Shown: piece after piece, positions 19,495 to 27,007 of the stretch
Numbering within the stretch: the stretch's first letter is position 1
Layout of the letters: every line of letters starts with the position of its first letter
NCBI GenBank assembly: GCA_963722555.1
Contig: CAVRNQ010000003.1
Coordinates: 124,001-188,000 of the forward strand
Origin: Bog-366 sp963722555
Lineage (GTDB): Bacteria > Acidobacteriota > Terriglobia > UBA7540
DNA: 64,000 bases
Direction: 5' to 3'
Notes under the pieces: model-generated
The model's input: only the letters and a program-made list of their open reading frames with translations
Database searches by the model: none
Told to the model about the DNA's origin: nothing
Translations under genes and position numbers: made by a program

Positions 19495-19965
19495 ATGACG
19501 GAAAAGACAGCAGCGCTGCTTGTGCACCAGAACTCCGAAACGCTGCGCGCGCTTAAGCACGCCTTGGAGAGCCAGGGTGTGCGCGTGAGCCAGGCCGGAT
19601 CGCGCGCGGAGGCTAAACGGATGCTCGGCGGGTTGAACCCTGCGCCCCTGGTCTTTACCGACCCGCAACTGCCGGATGGCACGTGGGCTGATATCCTGAC
19701 CGTGGCCGAGAAGGCCTTGCTGCCGGTCAACGTGATCGTGGTGGCACGACTTGTGGACACTCGCTTTTACGTAGAGGTCATCGAAGCTGGAGCGTACGAT
19801 TTCATTGCCCCGCCCTTCAATGCCACTGACCTCGCCTACGTCATCCGCAGCGCCGTGGACAATGTTATCGCGCGCCGCACCGCCCAGCCTCGCCGCGAGC
19901 CTAGCGCTGAGGACGGGCTGTTTTCCCAAGCAAGCGAATCCGGCGCCCGGGCGTCAACGAACTGA
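19495..19965 (+). CDS. Receiver-like protein with degenerate phosphorylation site
   Basis: 156 residues. Residues 6-125 follow the CheY-like fold, with Asp56 in LVFTDPQLPDG at the phosphoacceptor position. However, the acidic pair after strand 1 is replaced by His-Gln (LLVHQNSE), and the conserved Lys before Pro-Phe is Pro106 (YDFIAPPF). Normal phosphotransfer is therefore unlikely; it may be a pseudo-receiver. A charged, disordered tail follows. GAGGG precedes the ATG. The convergent neighbour is the calpain-like protease gene. Confidence 0.8.
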   Translation: MTEKTAALLVHQNSETLRALKHALESQGVRVSQAGSRAEAKRMLGGLNPAPLVFTDPQLPDGTWADILTVAEKALLPVNVIVVARLVDTRFYVEVIEAGAYDFIAPPFNATDLAYVIRSAVDNVIARRTAQPRREPSAEDGLFSQASESGARASTN

Positions 19966-20008
19966 CGTCGTCCGCCGGCAAGCTAATGTTGCGAGCTTTG
20001 CCGCACGA

Positions 20009-21049
20009 CTATTGCGGAGTCACCAGCCCGGCATAAGCCTGAAAGAAGGTCTTAAGGGGCAGGTTGAAGATTCCATCCGGATCAGGGTGACGCGCCCACG
20101 GGTTGCGCAGATTCACGCTGGCCGCGCCGGCATCGTAACCCAGCACCGTATAGCAGTGCGCGTTGACGTACCAGGGATTGGTGTCAGGAGGCAAGGCGCG
20201 CCCCGCCGCGACCTCCTGGTAGAAACGGCTCCCACCCGTGCAGGCCACAATGGGCAGACCCTTGCTGGCCGCTTCCTCCAGCGCCGCGGCGGCCTGGCTC
20301 TCGGATTGGTTTTCCTGGAAGCGCGAACTGCCCCCCAGTGTTTTCATCACGCGGTCGGCGATGCCACCTTGACCCACCGCGCGATACGCTCCGAACAGTT
20401 CGCCGTTCTGCCGGATCAGCTCCACCATCTTGTCGAAAAAGCCGCCCGACTCGAGTGTACTGATCAGCGTGTCCTTGACGGAGTCCGGCACCGTGATCGC
20501 GCTCATTTGCCCCTTCAGACGCGCCTCCAGCTTCCCCCGATCGACGTTGCCGTACTGATCCACTTCGGCGCGGATGGCTCGGTCGTAAGCCAGCACCAGC
20601 GGATCGTTCGAGCTGATGAGCTGCGCGGCGGGTTGTTTCAGCAACGGGAAGATATCACTGCTATCGATGGCTTGCAGCAACGACTGCCGCAAGACGCGTT
20701 GGGCATAGGCCCGGAACAGCACCGCCACCCATTGTCCATCGGAAAGGTCGTACCCCGTCTCGCGCGTATAACGAAGGTCTTCCGGATAGGCCGTTTCCTT
20801 CTTGCCGTCCCCAAACGTCACCGTGTAACTGCCGTCCGCGTTCGGTTCGATCATCTTGCGGATGGCATCCTGACGGCGCTCGGCCAGCCCGGCGATGACG
20901 GCATGAAAATAGCAGCTACCGAGCCTCCCCTGGCGCACGGCTGCGGCGCTGATGCCTTTCTCGCCGTACAAACTATCAGCCGCCGTCGCGCCTGCGAGGG
21001 GATAGCCAAACGCCAGAAAGCACAATAGGAGATTCGTGAGTTTCAGCAT
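20009..21049 (-). CDS. Secreted calpain-like (family C2) cysteine peptidase
   Basis: 346 residues with an N-terminal signal peptide (LLLCFLAFGYPLAGATA). The papain-like triad is visible: Cys46 in QGRLGSCYFHAVIAGLA, His298 in NAHCYTVLGYD and Asn316 in NLRNPWAR, each in the sequence context of calpains. Eukaryotic calpains are calcium-dependent intracellular proteases; this one should act outside the cytoplasm. There are no C2-like or EF-hand domains, only an insert of about 200 helical residues between Cys and His. Substrate unknown; no operon partner. Confidence 0.85.
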   Translation of the reverse strand: MLKLTNLLLCFLAFGYPLAGATAADSLYGEKGISAAAVRQGRLGSCYFHAVIAGLAERRQDAIRKMIEPNADGSYTVTFGDGKKETAYPEDLRYTRETGYDLSDGQWVAVLFRAYAQRVLRQSLLQAIDSSDIFPLLKQPAAQLISSNDPLVLAYDRAIRAEVDQYGNVDRGKLEARLKGQMSAITVPDSVKDTLISTLESGGFFDKMVELIRQNGELFGAYRAVGQGGIADRVMKTLGGSSRFQENQSESQAAAALEEAASKGLPIVACTGGSRFYQEVAAGRALPPDTNPWYVNAHCYTVLGYDAGAASVNLRNPWARHPDPDGIFNLPLKTFFQAYAGLVTPQ

Positions 21050-21230
21050 GATTAGTCACCGCGGACTGTTATCTTACTGGGACGCATCGACCCAGAATGT
21101 GCTGCCAAGAATACAGGGTGTGCGGGAGGCCGTCAAAGGGTTTGTGTGGCGCCTCGACTTTCGAGAATAGCGCAAGCAGCGAGCTAAGCGAGGAGTGGTG
21201 TCATTTGCAAGACACGGGCGCTGCCAGGTA

Positions 21231-21360
21231 CAGTCATTCCCGCGAAAGCGGGAATCTACTCCGCAAGCGATTGGTAATGCGCCGCCGGCAGACTGGATTC
21301 CCGCTTTCGCGGGAATGACCAGTGTCTCGAAAGGGATCCCATTCCAAATGACACCAGCAC
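21231..21360. repeat. 130-bp REPIN-like element, copy A
   Basis: Two inverted hairpins, each built on ATTCCCGCGAAAGCGGGAAT, separated by about 40 bases. The whole 130-bp unit recurs in reverse orientation at 40677-40806 with a few substitutions, several of them compensating within the hairpins (GAAAGC here, GCAAGC there). Confidence 0.85.
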
Positions 21361-21475
21361 CGCTGAGTGGCATGGCGCGATAACCGCGCATTCGCTCAAC
21401 AACCGTCCGCCTTCGCCCCGATTTATCGCTCAATCTGTGTATTTTCCGCCAAGAAACCCGATCGATTGTCGTTAA

Positions 21476-22456
21476 TTATCGCGCAAACCGTGCATTTTCT
21501 GCCAAAAAGTCGCTTTGATTCTCGGGCATTGTGTCATGCGCCCCTTTGTTTTCATGTACATAGTCGGGTCGATCTTCATTTTTAACATCTTTATGGGTCA
21601 GCGCCCCGTTCCTGACCTTGATCAGTGTGTTGGTGAGCCGCCACAATTGGCGCAGGTTGGAATCCTCCATCCTCTGCATGAGCAGCGCATTTTCGTCCTG
21701 AGGCGCCATCAGCGCGGCCATGTTCTCGGATGAGCGGACGTTGTCGGCTTGCTGCGAGAGCCGCACGCAGACCCTTCGGTAGCCTTCCATCATCTGATCC
21801 AGTTGCGCCCGGGCCTTGCGGCGCGCCGCCTTCCGTTCCCGCTCCTCCGCCTCCGGCTTCCCCGGCCCGGCACCGAGACTTTCGGTCGCCGGCCCCGGCT
21901 CCTCCGCCGCCGGCTTTTCCAGGGAGCGGAGAAGCAGGAAGAATTCTTGCATGTCCGCCCCCGGGTTATCGCCACAGCTTTTCACAAAGGTCCGGATTTC
22001 AGCGCCAGTGGGGCCGTCCCGGCGGGCCAGCGCGGCGGCAAGGATCTCGAAGCGTTCCAGGTTGTCAGCAGCCCGAGAGACCTGGGACAGGGCCGCGAAT
22101 TCTTCGATTTGCATCCTGCCTTGGATACGCTTCATGGCCAGGCCGTCCTGCATGCGTTCGGCGCGCTGCATCCGCCACAGGGCGCGCCCCATCCGCAAGA
22201 CCAACTGGCTTTCCAAGCCCTCGCTGGGCTGCAAATCATCCACCAGGGATTGCAGCAGGCCCGCGTATTCCTCCGGGTCTTCCCCCAGGGCGACCATCGC
22301 CTCGTCCCGCGCCTGGGAATAGAATCCATGACGCAAATTCGACCGAGCGGAGTTAGCCTTGCCCTCGGGAGTCACCGCACCTTGCGTCTGGCGTCCGTTC
22401 GAGCGCTTCGCGGCCAAGTTCTCTTCTGTCATTTCCTGTTTTTGGACCAGAGACAT
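21476..22456 (-). CDS. Hypothetical protein with TPEGK-x-NLRHG N-terminal motif
   Basis: 326 residues. The N-terminus (KRSNGRQTQGAVTPEGKANS, then ARSNLRHGFYSQ) belongs to a widespread uncharacterised bacterial family with the consensus N-A-x-x-STGP-x-T-x-EGK-x-x-S-x-x-NA-x-x-HG. The rest is mostly charged helix (residues 60-280, EERERKAARRKARAQ), and the tail is hydrophilic. Function unknown; such proteins are often multi-copy within a genome. No operon partner. Confidence 0.7.
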   Translation of the reverse strand: MSLVQKQEMTEENLAAKRSNGRQTQGAVTPEGKANSARSNLRHGFYSQARDEAMVALGEDPEEYAGLLQSLVDDLQPSEGLESQLVLRMGRALWRMQRAERMQDGLAMKRIQGRMQIEEFAALSQVSRAADNLERFEILAAALARRDGPTGAEIRTFVKSCGDNPGADMQEFFLLLRSLEKPAAEEPGPATESLGAGPGKPEAEERERKAARRKARAQLDQMMEGYRRVCVRLSQQADNVRSSENMAALMAPQDENALLMQRMEDSNLRQLWRLTNTLIKVRNGALTHKDVKNEDRPDYVHENKGAHDTMPENQSDFLAENARFAR

Positions 22457-22490
22457 GGAAACCTCCAGGAAAAAGATGCGTTCAGCAGCC

Positions 22491-22532
22491 AGCGGTCAGG
22501 AGCCAGGAGTCAGAAGTCAGGAGTCAGCATAC
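22491..22532. repeat. 7-bp tandem array (AGGAGTC type)
   Basis: Six consecutive heptamers around AGGAGTC/AGCGGTC. A second, oppositely oriented heptamer array (CCTACTG type) lies at 22575-22609, giving another inverted tandem pair. Confidence 0.7.
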
Positions 22533-22574
22533 TGCGCACCGCTTATCCCAGCTCGCCGGGACTCGCAAAAGGCA

Positions 22575-22609
22575 CCCACTGCCTACTGCCCACTGCCTTC
22601 TGCCTACTG
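22575..22609. repeat. 7-bp tandem array (CCTACTG type)
   Basis: Five heptamers (CCCACTG, CCTACTG, CCTTCTG variants), the same unit as the longer array at 28001-28056. The rest of the 22457-23097 gap has no supported gene; a palindrome CTCCTGGTTCAGGAG lies at about 22844. Confidence 0.7.
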
Positions 22610-23097
22610 TTCTATGGGTTACGCCGACCCGTTGTATAGGTCGCGGCCTTGCAAGTCAGCCAGCGGGTACTGGCCTTAGGTACCAGTTTAATACGAATAT
22701 TAGAATTGTCAAGTGAAAACGTAGTATATATGCTAATAGCTACAAATTACGACAAAACGTCATAAATGCTTCATGCCGGGAGGAGAAAATCTTTTAGGAG
22801 GATGTCTAATTGTCCGATATTCTGCCAGTACGTGCTTATTCCTCTCCTGGTTCAGGAGGGGGCTTGGGGGGTGGTCGAGCAACCGTAGCGCGGGGTAGTG
22901 GGGTCTTATGGCTTGAAAAACCGTAATGCTGAAGGGGGGATCAGACGATAGTATAATCGATGCTGGAGCAATTAGAGCTAGGATGCTTGGAAGTCGCTCA
23001 CTCGATGGCAACCCTACCCATTTCCCGCAAGACGGAGACAATTGAGTGCGACCCGCTTCCTTTGCGGGCTGGTTCAACTCTGATACAATCTGGATTG

Positions 23098-24033
23098 ATG
23101 CAAGCCACGCTCAACAAAACCACTTCAACACTATTTTGCGGAGATTCCAGGGAAATGGACTGGATTCCGTCGGGGTCTGTCCACCTCGTCCTTACCTCCC
23201 CTCCCTATTGGACACTCAAAGAGTACCCGCACCACAAAAGCCAGCTTGGGCTCATAGAAGATTATGACGCTTTTCACGATGAGCTCGACAAAGTATGGAA
23301 GCATGCTTTTCGAGTTTTAGTCCCTGGAGGTCGCCTCGTTTGTGTAGTGGGAGATGTTTGCCTGTCCCGCCGTCGCCACGGCAAACACTCAGTCATGCCC
23401 CTGCACGCTGACATTGTAGTTAGGGCTCGGAAGATCGGCTTCGACAACCTAAGCCCTATTTTTTGGTACAAAATCGCCAACGCCAGCTACGAGGTTGAGA
23501 ACGGTTCCAGTTTCCTGGGGAAGCCATACGAGCCGAACGCCATCATCAAGAACGATGTGGAATTCATCCTGATGCTTAGGAAGCCCGGGGGTTATCGCCA
23601 ACCGACTGACGAACAGCGCGAAGCTTCCAAGCTGACCAAGGAAGAATACCAGGAATGGTTCCGGCAGGTGTGGAACGGCCTGATGGGGGAATCTACGCGG
23701 TATCACCCCGCGCCGTATCCTGAGGAATTAGCTCACCGTCTGGTGAGGATGTTTTCGTTTGTTGGCGATACGGTTCTTGACCCCTTCATGGGCACAGGAA
23801 CCACGCTGTTGGCCGCTGCCAAGTGTGGCCGGAACAGTATTGGAGTTGAGATCGACCATTCCTACGTGAAAATGGCAAAAGCAAGGCTGGAGAAAGAACT
23901 GAGTACGCTTTTCGATCAGGAAAAGCCTTCGCGGGCTGGCGGAGACGGTCGCTTTTTATCGTCGGCGCCAGCCCGCGACTTATCTCGGTTCCGAGAACGA
24001 TCAAGTAGCTCGATTAACTGCCGCCCCGCCTAA
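23098..24033 (+). CDS. Site-specific DNA methyltransferase (beta class, probable m4C)
   Basis: 311 residues from the ATG at 23098. The catalytic TSPPY motif (33-37) comes first and the SAM-binding DPFMGTGTT motif (228-236) last, the beta-class order. Ser in SPPY favours N4-cytosine over N6-adenine. The middle (about 90-215) would hold target recognition. No cognate endonuclease is adjacent; it converges on the DUF262 gene with a gap of about 20 bases. The last 35 or so residues (from about 277) are encoded by a REP hairpin at 23930-23977 and are probably not part of the ancestral enzyme. The frame is open back to 22960, but that extension lacks family character. Confidence 0.85.
   Translation: MQATLNKTTSTLFCGDSREMDWIPSGSVHLVLTSPPYWTLKEYPHHKSQLGLIEDYDAFHDELDKVWKHAFRVLVPGGRLVCVVGDVCLSRRRHGKHSVMPLHADIVVRARKIGFDNLSPIFWYKIANASYEVENGSSFLGKPYEPNAIIKNDVEFILMLRKPGGYRQPTDEQREASKLTKEEYQEWFRQVWNGLMGESTRYHPAPYPEELAHRLVRMFSFVGDTVLDPFMGTGTTLLAAAKCGRNSIGVEIDHSYVKMAKARLEKELSTLFDQEKPSRAGGDGRFLSSAPARDLSRFRERSSSSINCRPA
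23930..23977. repeat. REP-like hairpin (GCGGGCTGGCG family) inside the methyltransferase 3' end
   Basis: CGCGGGCTGGCG pairs with CGCCAGCCCGCG around a GACGGTCGCTTTTTA loop. Relatives occur at 26953-26999, at 27797-27840 and as a half copy near 28066-28086. Here it overlaps coding sequence. Confidence 0.7.
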
Positions 24034-24054
24034 GTGCGGCGCCATGGGATAACT

Positions 24055-25161
24055 TTATTTGCTCCCAATGATTTCGCACTTCGTTCTTGGGTCAAGGTAA
24101 TACTCAAAAGCCTCTTCGAGGAATTGGTTTCTTCCCTTGATCGCGTATGGTTCAACTGAGGCCTGGGATATGTACTTTTGAAAGTTTTCGAGTATTGTCG
24201 GGTTGGTAGGCTTATTGTAGTTGGTCAAAAGCTTCAGGTTGTTCTTGATTTCATCTAGCAATCTGACGTAGAACTTAGCAAATTCCCCAATGAGGCGGAC
24301 CTTCTTCTGTAGGTATAAGCCCTCGACAAACAGGAACGCCGACACCGCAACCGCTCTACTGGAAATACTCCGAGCCTCTTCTCCAAAGTGCTTGTCCATG
24401 ATCTTAAGAACTTCTCTTATCCGGACAAGGTTTTCATCAGTCTCGTCTAGATTGTATTTCTCTTTGAAGAAGTCTCCGAGATCGTCATATCGTGCCCTTA
24501 CAAAATCTCCGGTTTCCTTGCGACTGAAAGAGTTGATGCAGATTTGTGCAAGGGTAAACTGTCTCGAAAATCTCTTTTCCGACAGATTCGTATTCATGAG
24601 GAAAGGCGCGTTCTTTCCCATTTCCTTGTAGACGAAATCCCGAATCGTCCCCGTATAAGTCTTCAGGAGCTCTCCGGAATTAAGCCTGACTCCGAGTTGT
24701 AGGCGCCTGAAAATTTCCCGAAGGAATTCTTCATCGTCGATCTCAGGATAAATGACAAATGTCAATTCGTAGTTCTCGATTTTTTGGGCGAGCTGGGGTA
24801 GTTCCTTTCGTAGCTGCTTATAAGTATACCGTTCTCCGGCCACTCTTACTCTGACAGAAAGGGGGTTATCACCCACCTGTTCCGGTTTGAAGAAATTCAG
24901 AAGCGTTGCCATTCTTTGCTTTCCGTCAATGCACTCAAAGTCAAAATTCTCGTTACCTTTTACCCGCGCAAGATAGATCTTCGGTATGTCAATGTTTTGG
25001 ATGATCGAGTCGATGAGTTTCTCTTGGTCTTCCCTCGACCATATTTTCTCCCGTTGATAGTCCGCATCCAGATCTATCCGATAGATGTAGTCATCGATGA
25101 ATTTCTTTACCGGAATCGCTTCCAGTTGTCTTGTAATGCGAGATGTGGTTTTCGTGGACAT
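24055..25161 (-). CDS. DUF262 domain protein without HNH (DUF1524) half
   Basis: 368 residues. The N-terminal DUF262 (ParB/Srx-like fold) shows YQREKIW at 35-41 and the signature DGKQRMATL at 79-87, matching the canonical DGQQR-x-TTL. Known DUF262 defence proteins (GmrS of GmrSD, SspE) hydrolyse nucleotides and usually carry or accompany a DUF1524 HNH nuclease; here the C-terminal 200 residues are helical with no HNH motif. It starts 12 bases after the SIR2-like gene stop, with GGAG before the ATG, so the two form one operon. It is clearly more AT-rich than neighbours, suggesting transfer. Confidence 0.85.
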   Translation of the reverse strand: MSTKTTSRITRQLEAIPVKKFIDDYIYRIDLDADYQREKIWSREDQEKLIDSIIQNIDIPKIYLARVKGNENFDFECIDGKQRMATLLNFFKPEQVGDNPLSVRVRVAGERYTYKQLRKELPQLAQKIENYELTFVIYPEIDDEEFLREIFRRLQLGVRLNSGELLKTYTGTIRDFVYKEMGKNAPFLMNTNLSEKRFSRQFTLAQICINSFSRKETGDFVRARYDDLGDFFKEKYNLDETDENLVRIREVLKIMDKHFGEEARSISSRAVAVSAFLFVEGLYLQKKVRLIGEFAKFYVRLLDEIKNNLKLLTNYNKPTNPTILENFQKYISQASVEPYAIKGRNQFLEEAFEYYLDPRTKCEIIGSK

Positions 25162-25173
25162 GGGTTTCTCCGC

Positions 25174-26160
25174 TCACCTCACAACCTTCTTCAGATGCCG
25201 TGTCCCTTTTAATGTGGCTTCCCCAAGCATCGAGATGCTCTTGTATTTCAGCCACGTCTCAAAGGGATTGATGGGGTTTTCCTCGGGGATCGAATCCTCG
25301 GTCTGAGTGAGCGTTTTCATCCCGCGGAAGAACCCATGGATTCTCTTGATAGCATCTCCATCAGAAGTGGAACTTATGATTTCTATGTCGAATGCTTTGC
25401 CCTTTTCCAGGTGCGCTTTGAACAGTAGATCGATCAAATGGAAGTCATTCTGACTCAGCGAGCAACCGATCACTCGCAGGGCATCGCATTCTATCAGGAT
25501 CTCCAGCGCCCGTGCCCAAATGAAACCGTACGGCGCATGAAGGTAGCTCTTGGCGGACCCCATGGGAATGATTTCAATGTTTCTCATCCTACCCCGTATC
25601 TTTTGCCTATCCCAATTGAAGGAACCATGCAGTTTTAGCAAGGGGATGAGCGCTGATGGGCGTGTGCCAGCCAGGGAGAAGCAATAGTTTGGGGGTCCGT
25701 AATACCGCTTATATGCCTGGTCAACCACATCGTCGTAGTTCAAAGAAATTAGACCAATCAGCTTCTCTGTAGCCCCTGTTGTTGTGTGTCTATGAAGCTC
25801 AAATAGCCCCTTATGTAAATAGAAACTCTGAGTCCCAGATTTGGAAAGGATGCTCTCAATATCTTTCTTTATTAGTTCCTCTAGAAAGTGAGTTTTGGAC
25901 TCCCAGCCGTGAATCTTACTGTTCTCCAGCAGGCTTATCATCAATTCAATGTTTAACGAGCCCGTCGTACCCGAGACCATCTCCACGTCCTTCATGTATT
26001 CTTTATCGCGCCTAGCTCTTTCAATGACCCTGGCAGAGACATTGCTTATCAGGAGTCCCTGTTTTTCCGGGATTAGATATGGGTCAAGGCTCTGGAGCTC
26101 AGCGTGAGTTGCTCCTGCACCGAACAGGTATACAATCTTCTTTGGTTCAGCTTCTGCCAT
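25174..26160 (-). CDS. SIR2-like domain protein, predicted NAD-processing effector
   Basis: 328 residues. SIR2-fold motifs in order: GAG at 14-16 (YLFGAGATHAE), SLNYDD with Asn141, LLKLHGSFNW with catalytic-type His178, and VIGCSLSQND at 230-239. Bacterial stand-alone SIR2 domains in defence systems (ThsA, DSR, SIR2-HerA) cleave NAD+ on phage infection; that role is inferred here from motifs and from the DUF262 gene 12 bases downstream. There are no zinc-finger cysteines, so it is not a typical deacetylase. It is AT-rich relative to the genome. The start ATG has only a weak ribosome binding site. Confidence 0.82.
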   Translation of the reverse strand: MAEAEPKKIVYLFGAGATHAELQSLDPYLIPEKQGLLISNVSARVIERARRDKEYMKDVEMVSGTTGSLNIELMISLLENSKIHGWESKTHFLEELIKKDIESILSKSGTQSFYLHKGLFELHRHTTTGATEKLIGLISLNYDDVVDQAYKRYYGPPNYCFSLAGTRPSALIPLLKLHGSFNWDRQKIRGRMRNIEIIPMGSAKSYLHAPYGFIWARALEILIECDALRVIGCSLSQNDFHLIDLLFKAHLEKGKAFDIEIISSTSDGDAIKRIHGFFRGMKTLTQTEDSIPEENPINPFETWLKYKSISMLGEATLKGTRHLKKVVR

Positions 26161-26219
26161 GCCACGACCAGTCCGTGAGATAAGGTCAAAGCCTATCTCA
26201 TAGAACCTAAATACTCAAG

Positions 26220-26263
26220 CGGGTAGCCACGGTCAGTGCCGTTCTGACCGTGGGCTTTTCTCA
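26220..26263. repeat. REP hairpin left of the RAYT gene
   Basis: GGTAGCCACGGTCAG pairs with CTGACCGTGGGCTTTT. It is an inverted copy of the hairpin at 26817-26861 on the other side of the transposase. On the + strand the stem is followed by a T-rich run. Confidence 0.85.
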
Positions 26264-26770
26264 TGCGCGATACCCCAATGGCAATCGCACGTAGTCAATC
26301 TGAATCGGGCACGCCGCCACCGTTGCCTTCTCCAAAGCAAAATTGTTGTAACTCGACCACCGCCAATCTTCCCGCCGCTTCACCAACCCTTTCCGCACGG
26401 GATTCAGATGCATGTATTCCAGGCGCTCATTGAATTCCTTTTCGTGGCGCACAAAGCGATCCCAATACTGGTGTTGCCACAACGGTCCCCGGCTGCCTCG
26501 CCGGGCGTGAAGCCTCAGCGTCATGATCTTTTTGGCGTCGTGCAGTACTTGACAGATCAGCAGAGGGTACCGCGGCCAGATCAGGGCGTGCCAGTGGTCG
26601 GGCATCAACACATAGCCGCAGAGCAGAAACCCCAGCCGTCGCCGTGAGGCCTCCAGCACGTCGATGATCAGCGCGTATTCAGATTCATTGAATCGCCTGA
26701 TCCTTGGGCGAGGGTTCACGTTGACAAAGAAGATGCGGTCCGTGAGGCGCAAACGATGAATGTGCGACAC
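26261..26770 (-). CDS. REP-associated tyrosine transposase (RAYT, IS200-like Y1)
   Basis: 169 residues. The HUH motif is MPDHWHAL (His59, His61), and the C-terminal YMHLNPVRKGLV block carries the probable catalytic Tyr119. RAYTs are single-copy domesticated IS200/IS605 relatives that bind and cut REP hairpins. The gene starts with GTG at 26770 and is bracketed by inverted copies of a REP hairpin at 26220 and 26817. The same hairpin family appears near galT and the ORF6N gene, suggesting activity in trans. Confidence 0.92.
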   Translation of the reverse strand: MSHIHRLRLTDRIFFVNVNPRPRIRRFNESEYALIIDVLEASRRRLGFLLCGYVLMPDHWHALIWPRYPLLICQVLHDAKKIMTLRLHARRGSRGPLWQHQYWDRFVRHEKEFNERLEYMHLNPVRKGLVKRREDWRWSSYNNFALEKATVAACPIQIDYVRLPLGYRA

Positions 26771-26816
26771 GCCCCCAAATTACCACCACAGCCGAATGCC
26801 TTCAGGGGCCCACCGT

Positions 26817-26861
26817 GAGAAAAAGCCCACGGTCAGAACTGCACTGACCGTGGCTACCCGC
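26817..26861. repeat. REP hairpin right of the RAYT gene
   Basis: Near-perfect inverted copy of the 26220-26263 hairpin (GAGAAAAAGCCCACGG ... CCGTGGCTACCCG). On the minus strand the stem is followed by a T run, so it may also terminate transcription coming from the gene at 27008-27688. Confidence 0.85.
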
Positions 26862-26952
26862 TGGCGGAGAATATAGCCGCGCCCAAGCCTTGCGGGAAGA
26901 GAGTCCTTCAATGGCCGGGACAAGTGACAAGTGACAAGAGACAGGCAAAGTC

Positions 26953-26999
26953 CGCTGGCTGGCGACGTTAAAAAGCGACCGTCTGCGCCAGCCCGCGAT
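26953..26999. repeat. REP-like hairpin (GCTGGCTGGCG family)
   Basis: CGCTGGCTGGCGACG and CGTCTGCGCCAGCCCGCG are inverted around AAAAAGCGAC. It is a relative of the hairpin inside the methyltransferase gene and sits just downstream of the unknown gene at 27008. Confidence 0.65.
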
Positions 27000-27007
27000 T
27001 CGGCGGC

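Noticed and set aside
23083..23097. Promoter TACAAT box just before the methyltransferase
   Set aside because: The best -35 candidate is only 15 bases away and weak, so I did not list it as a feature.
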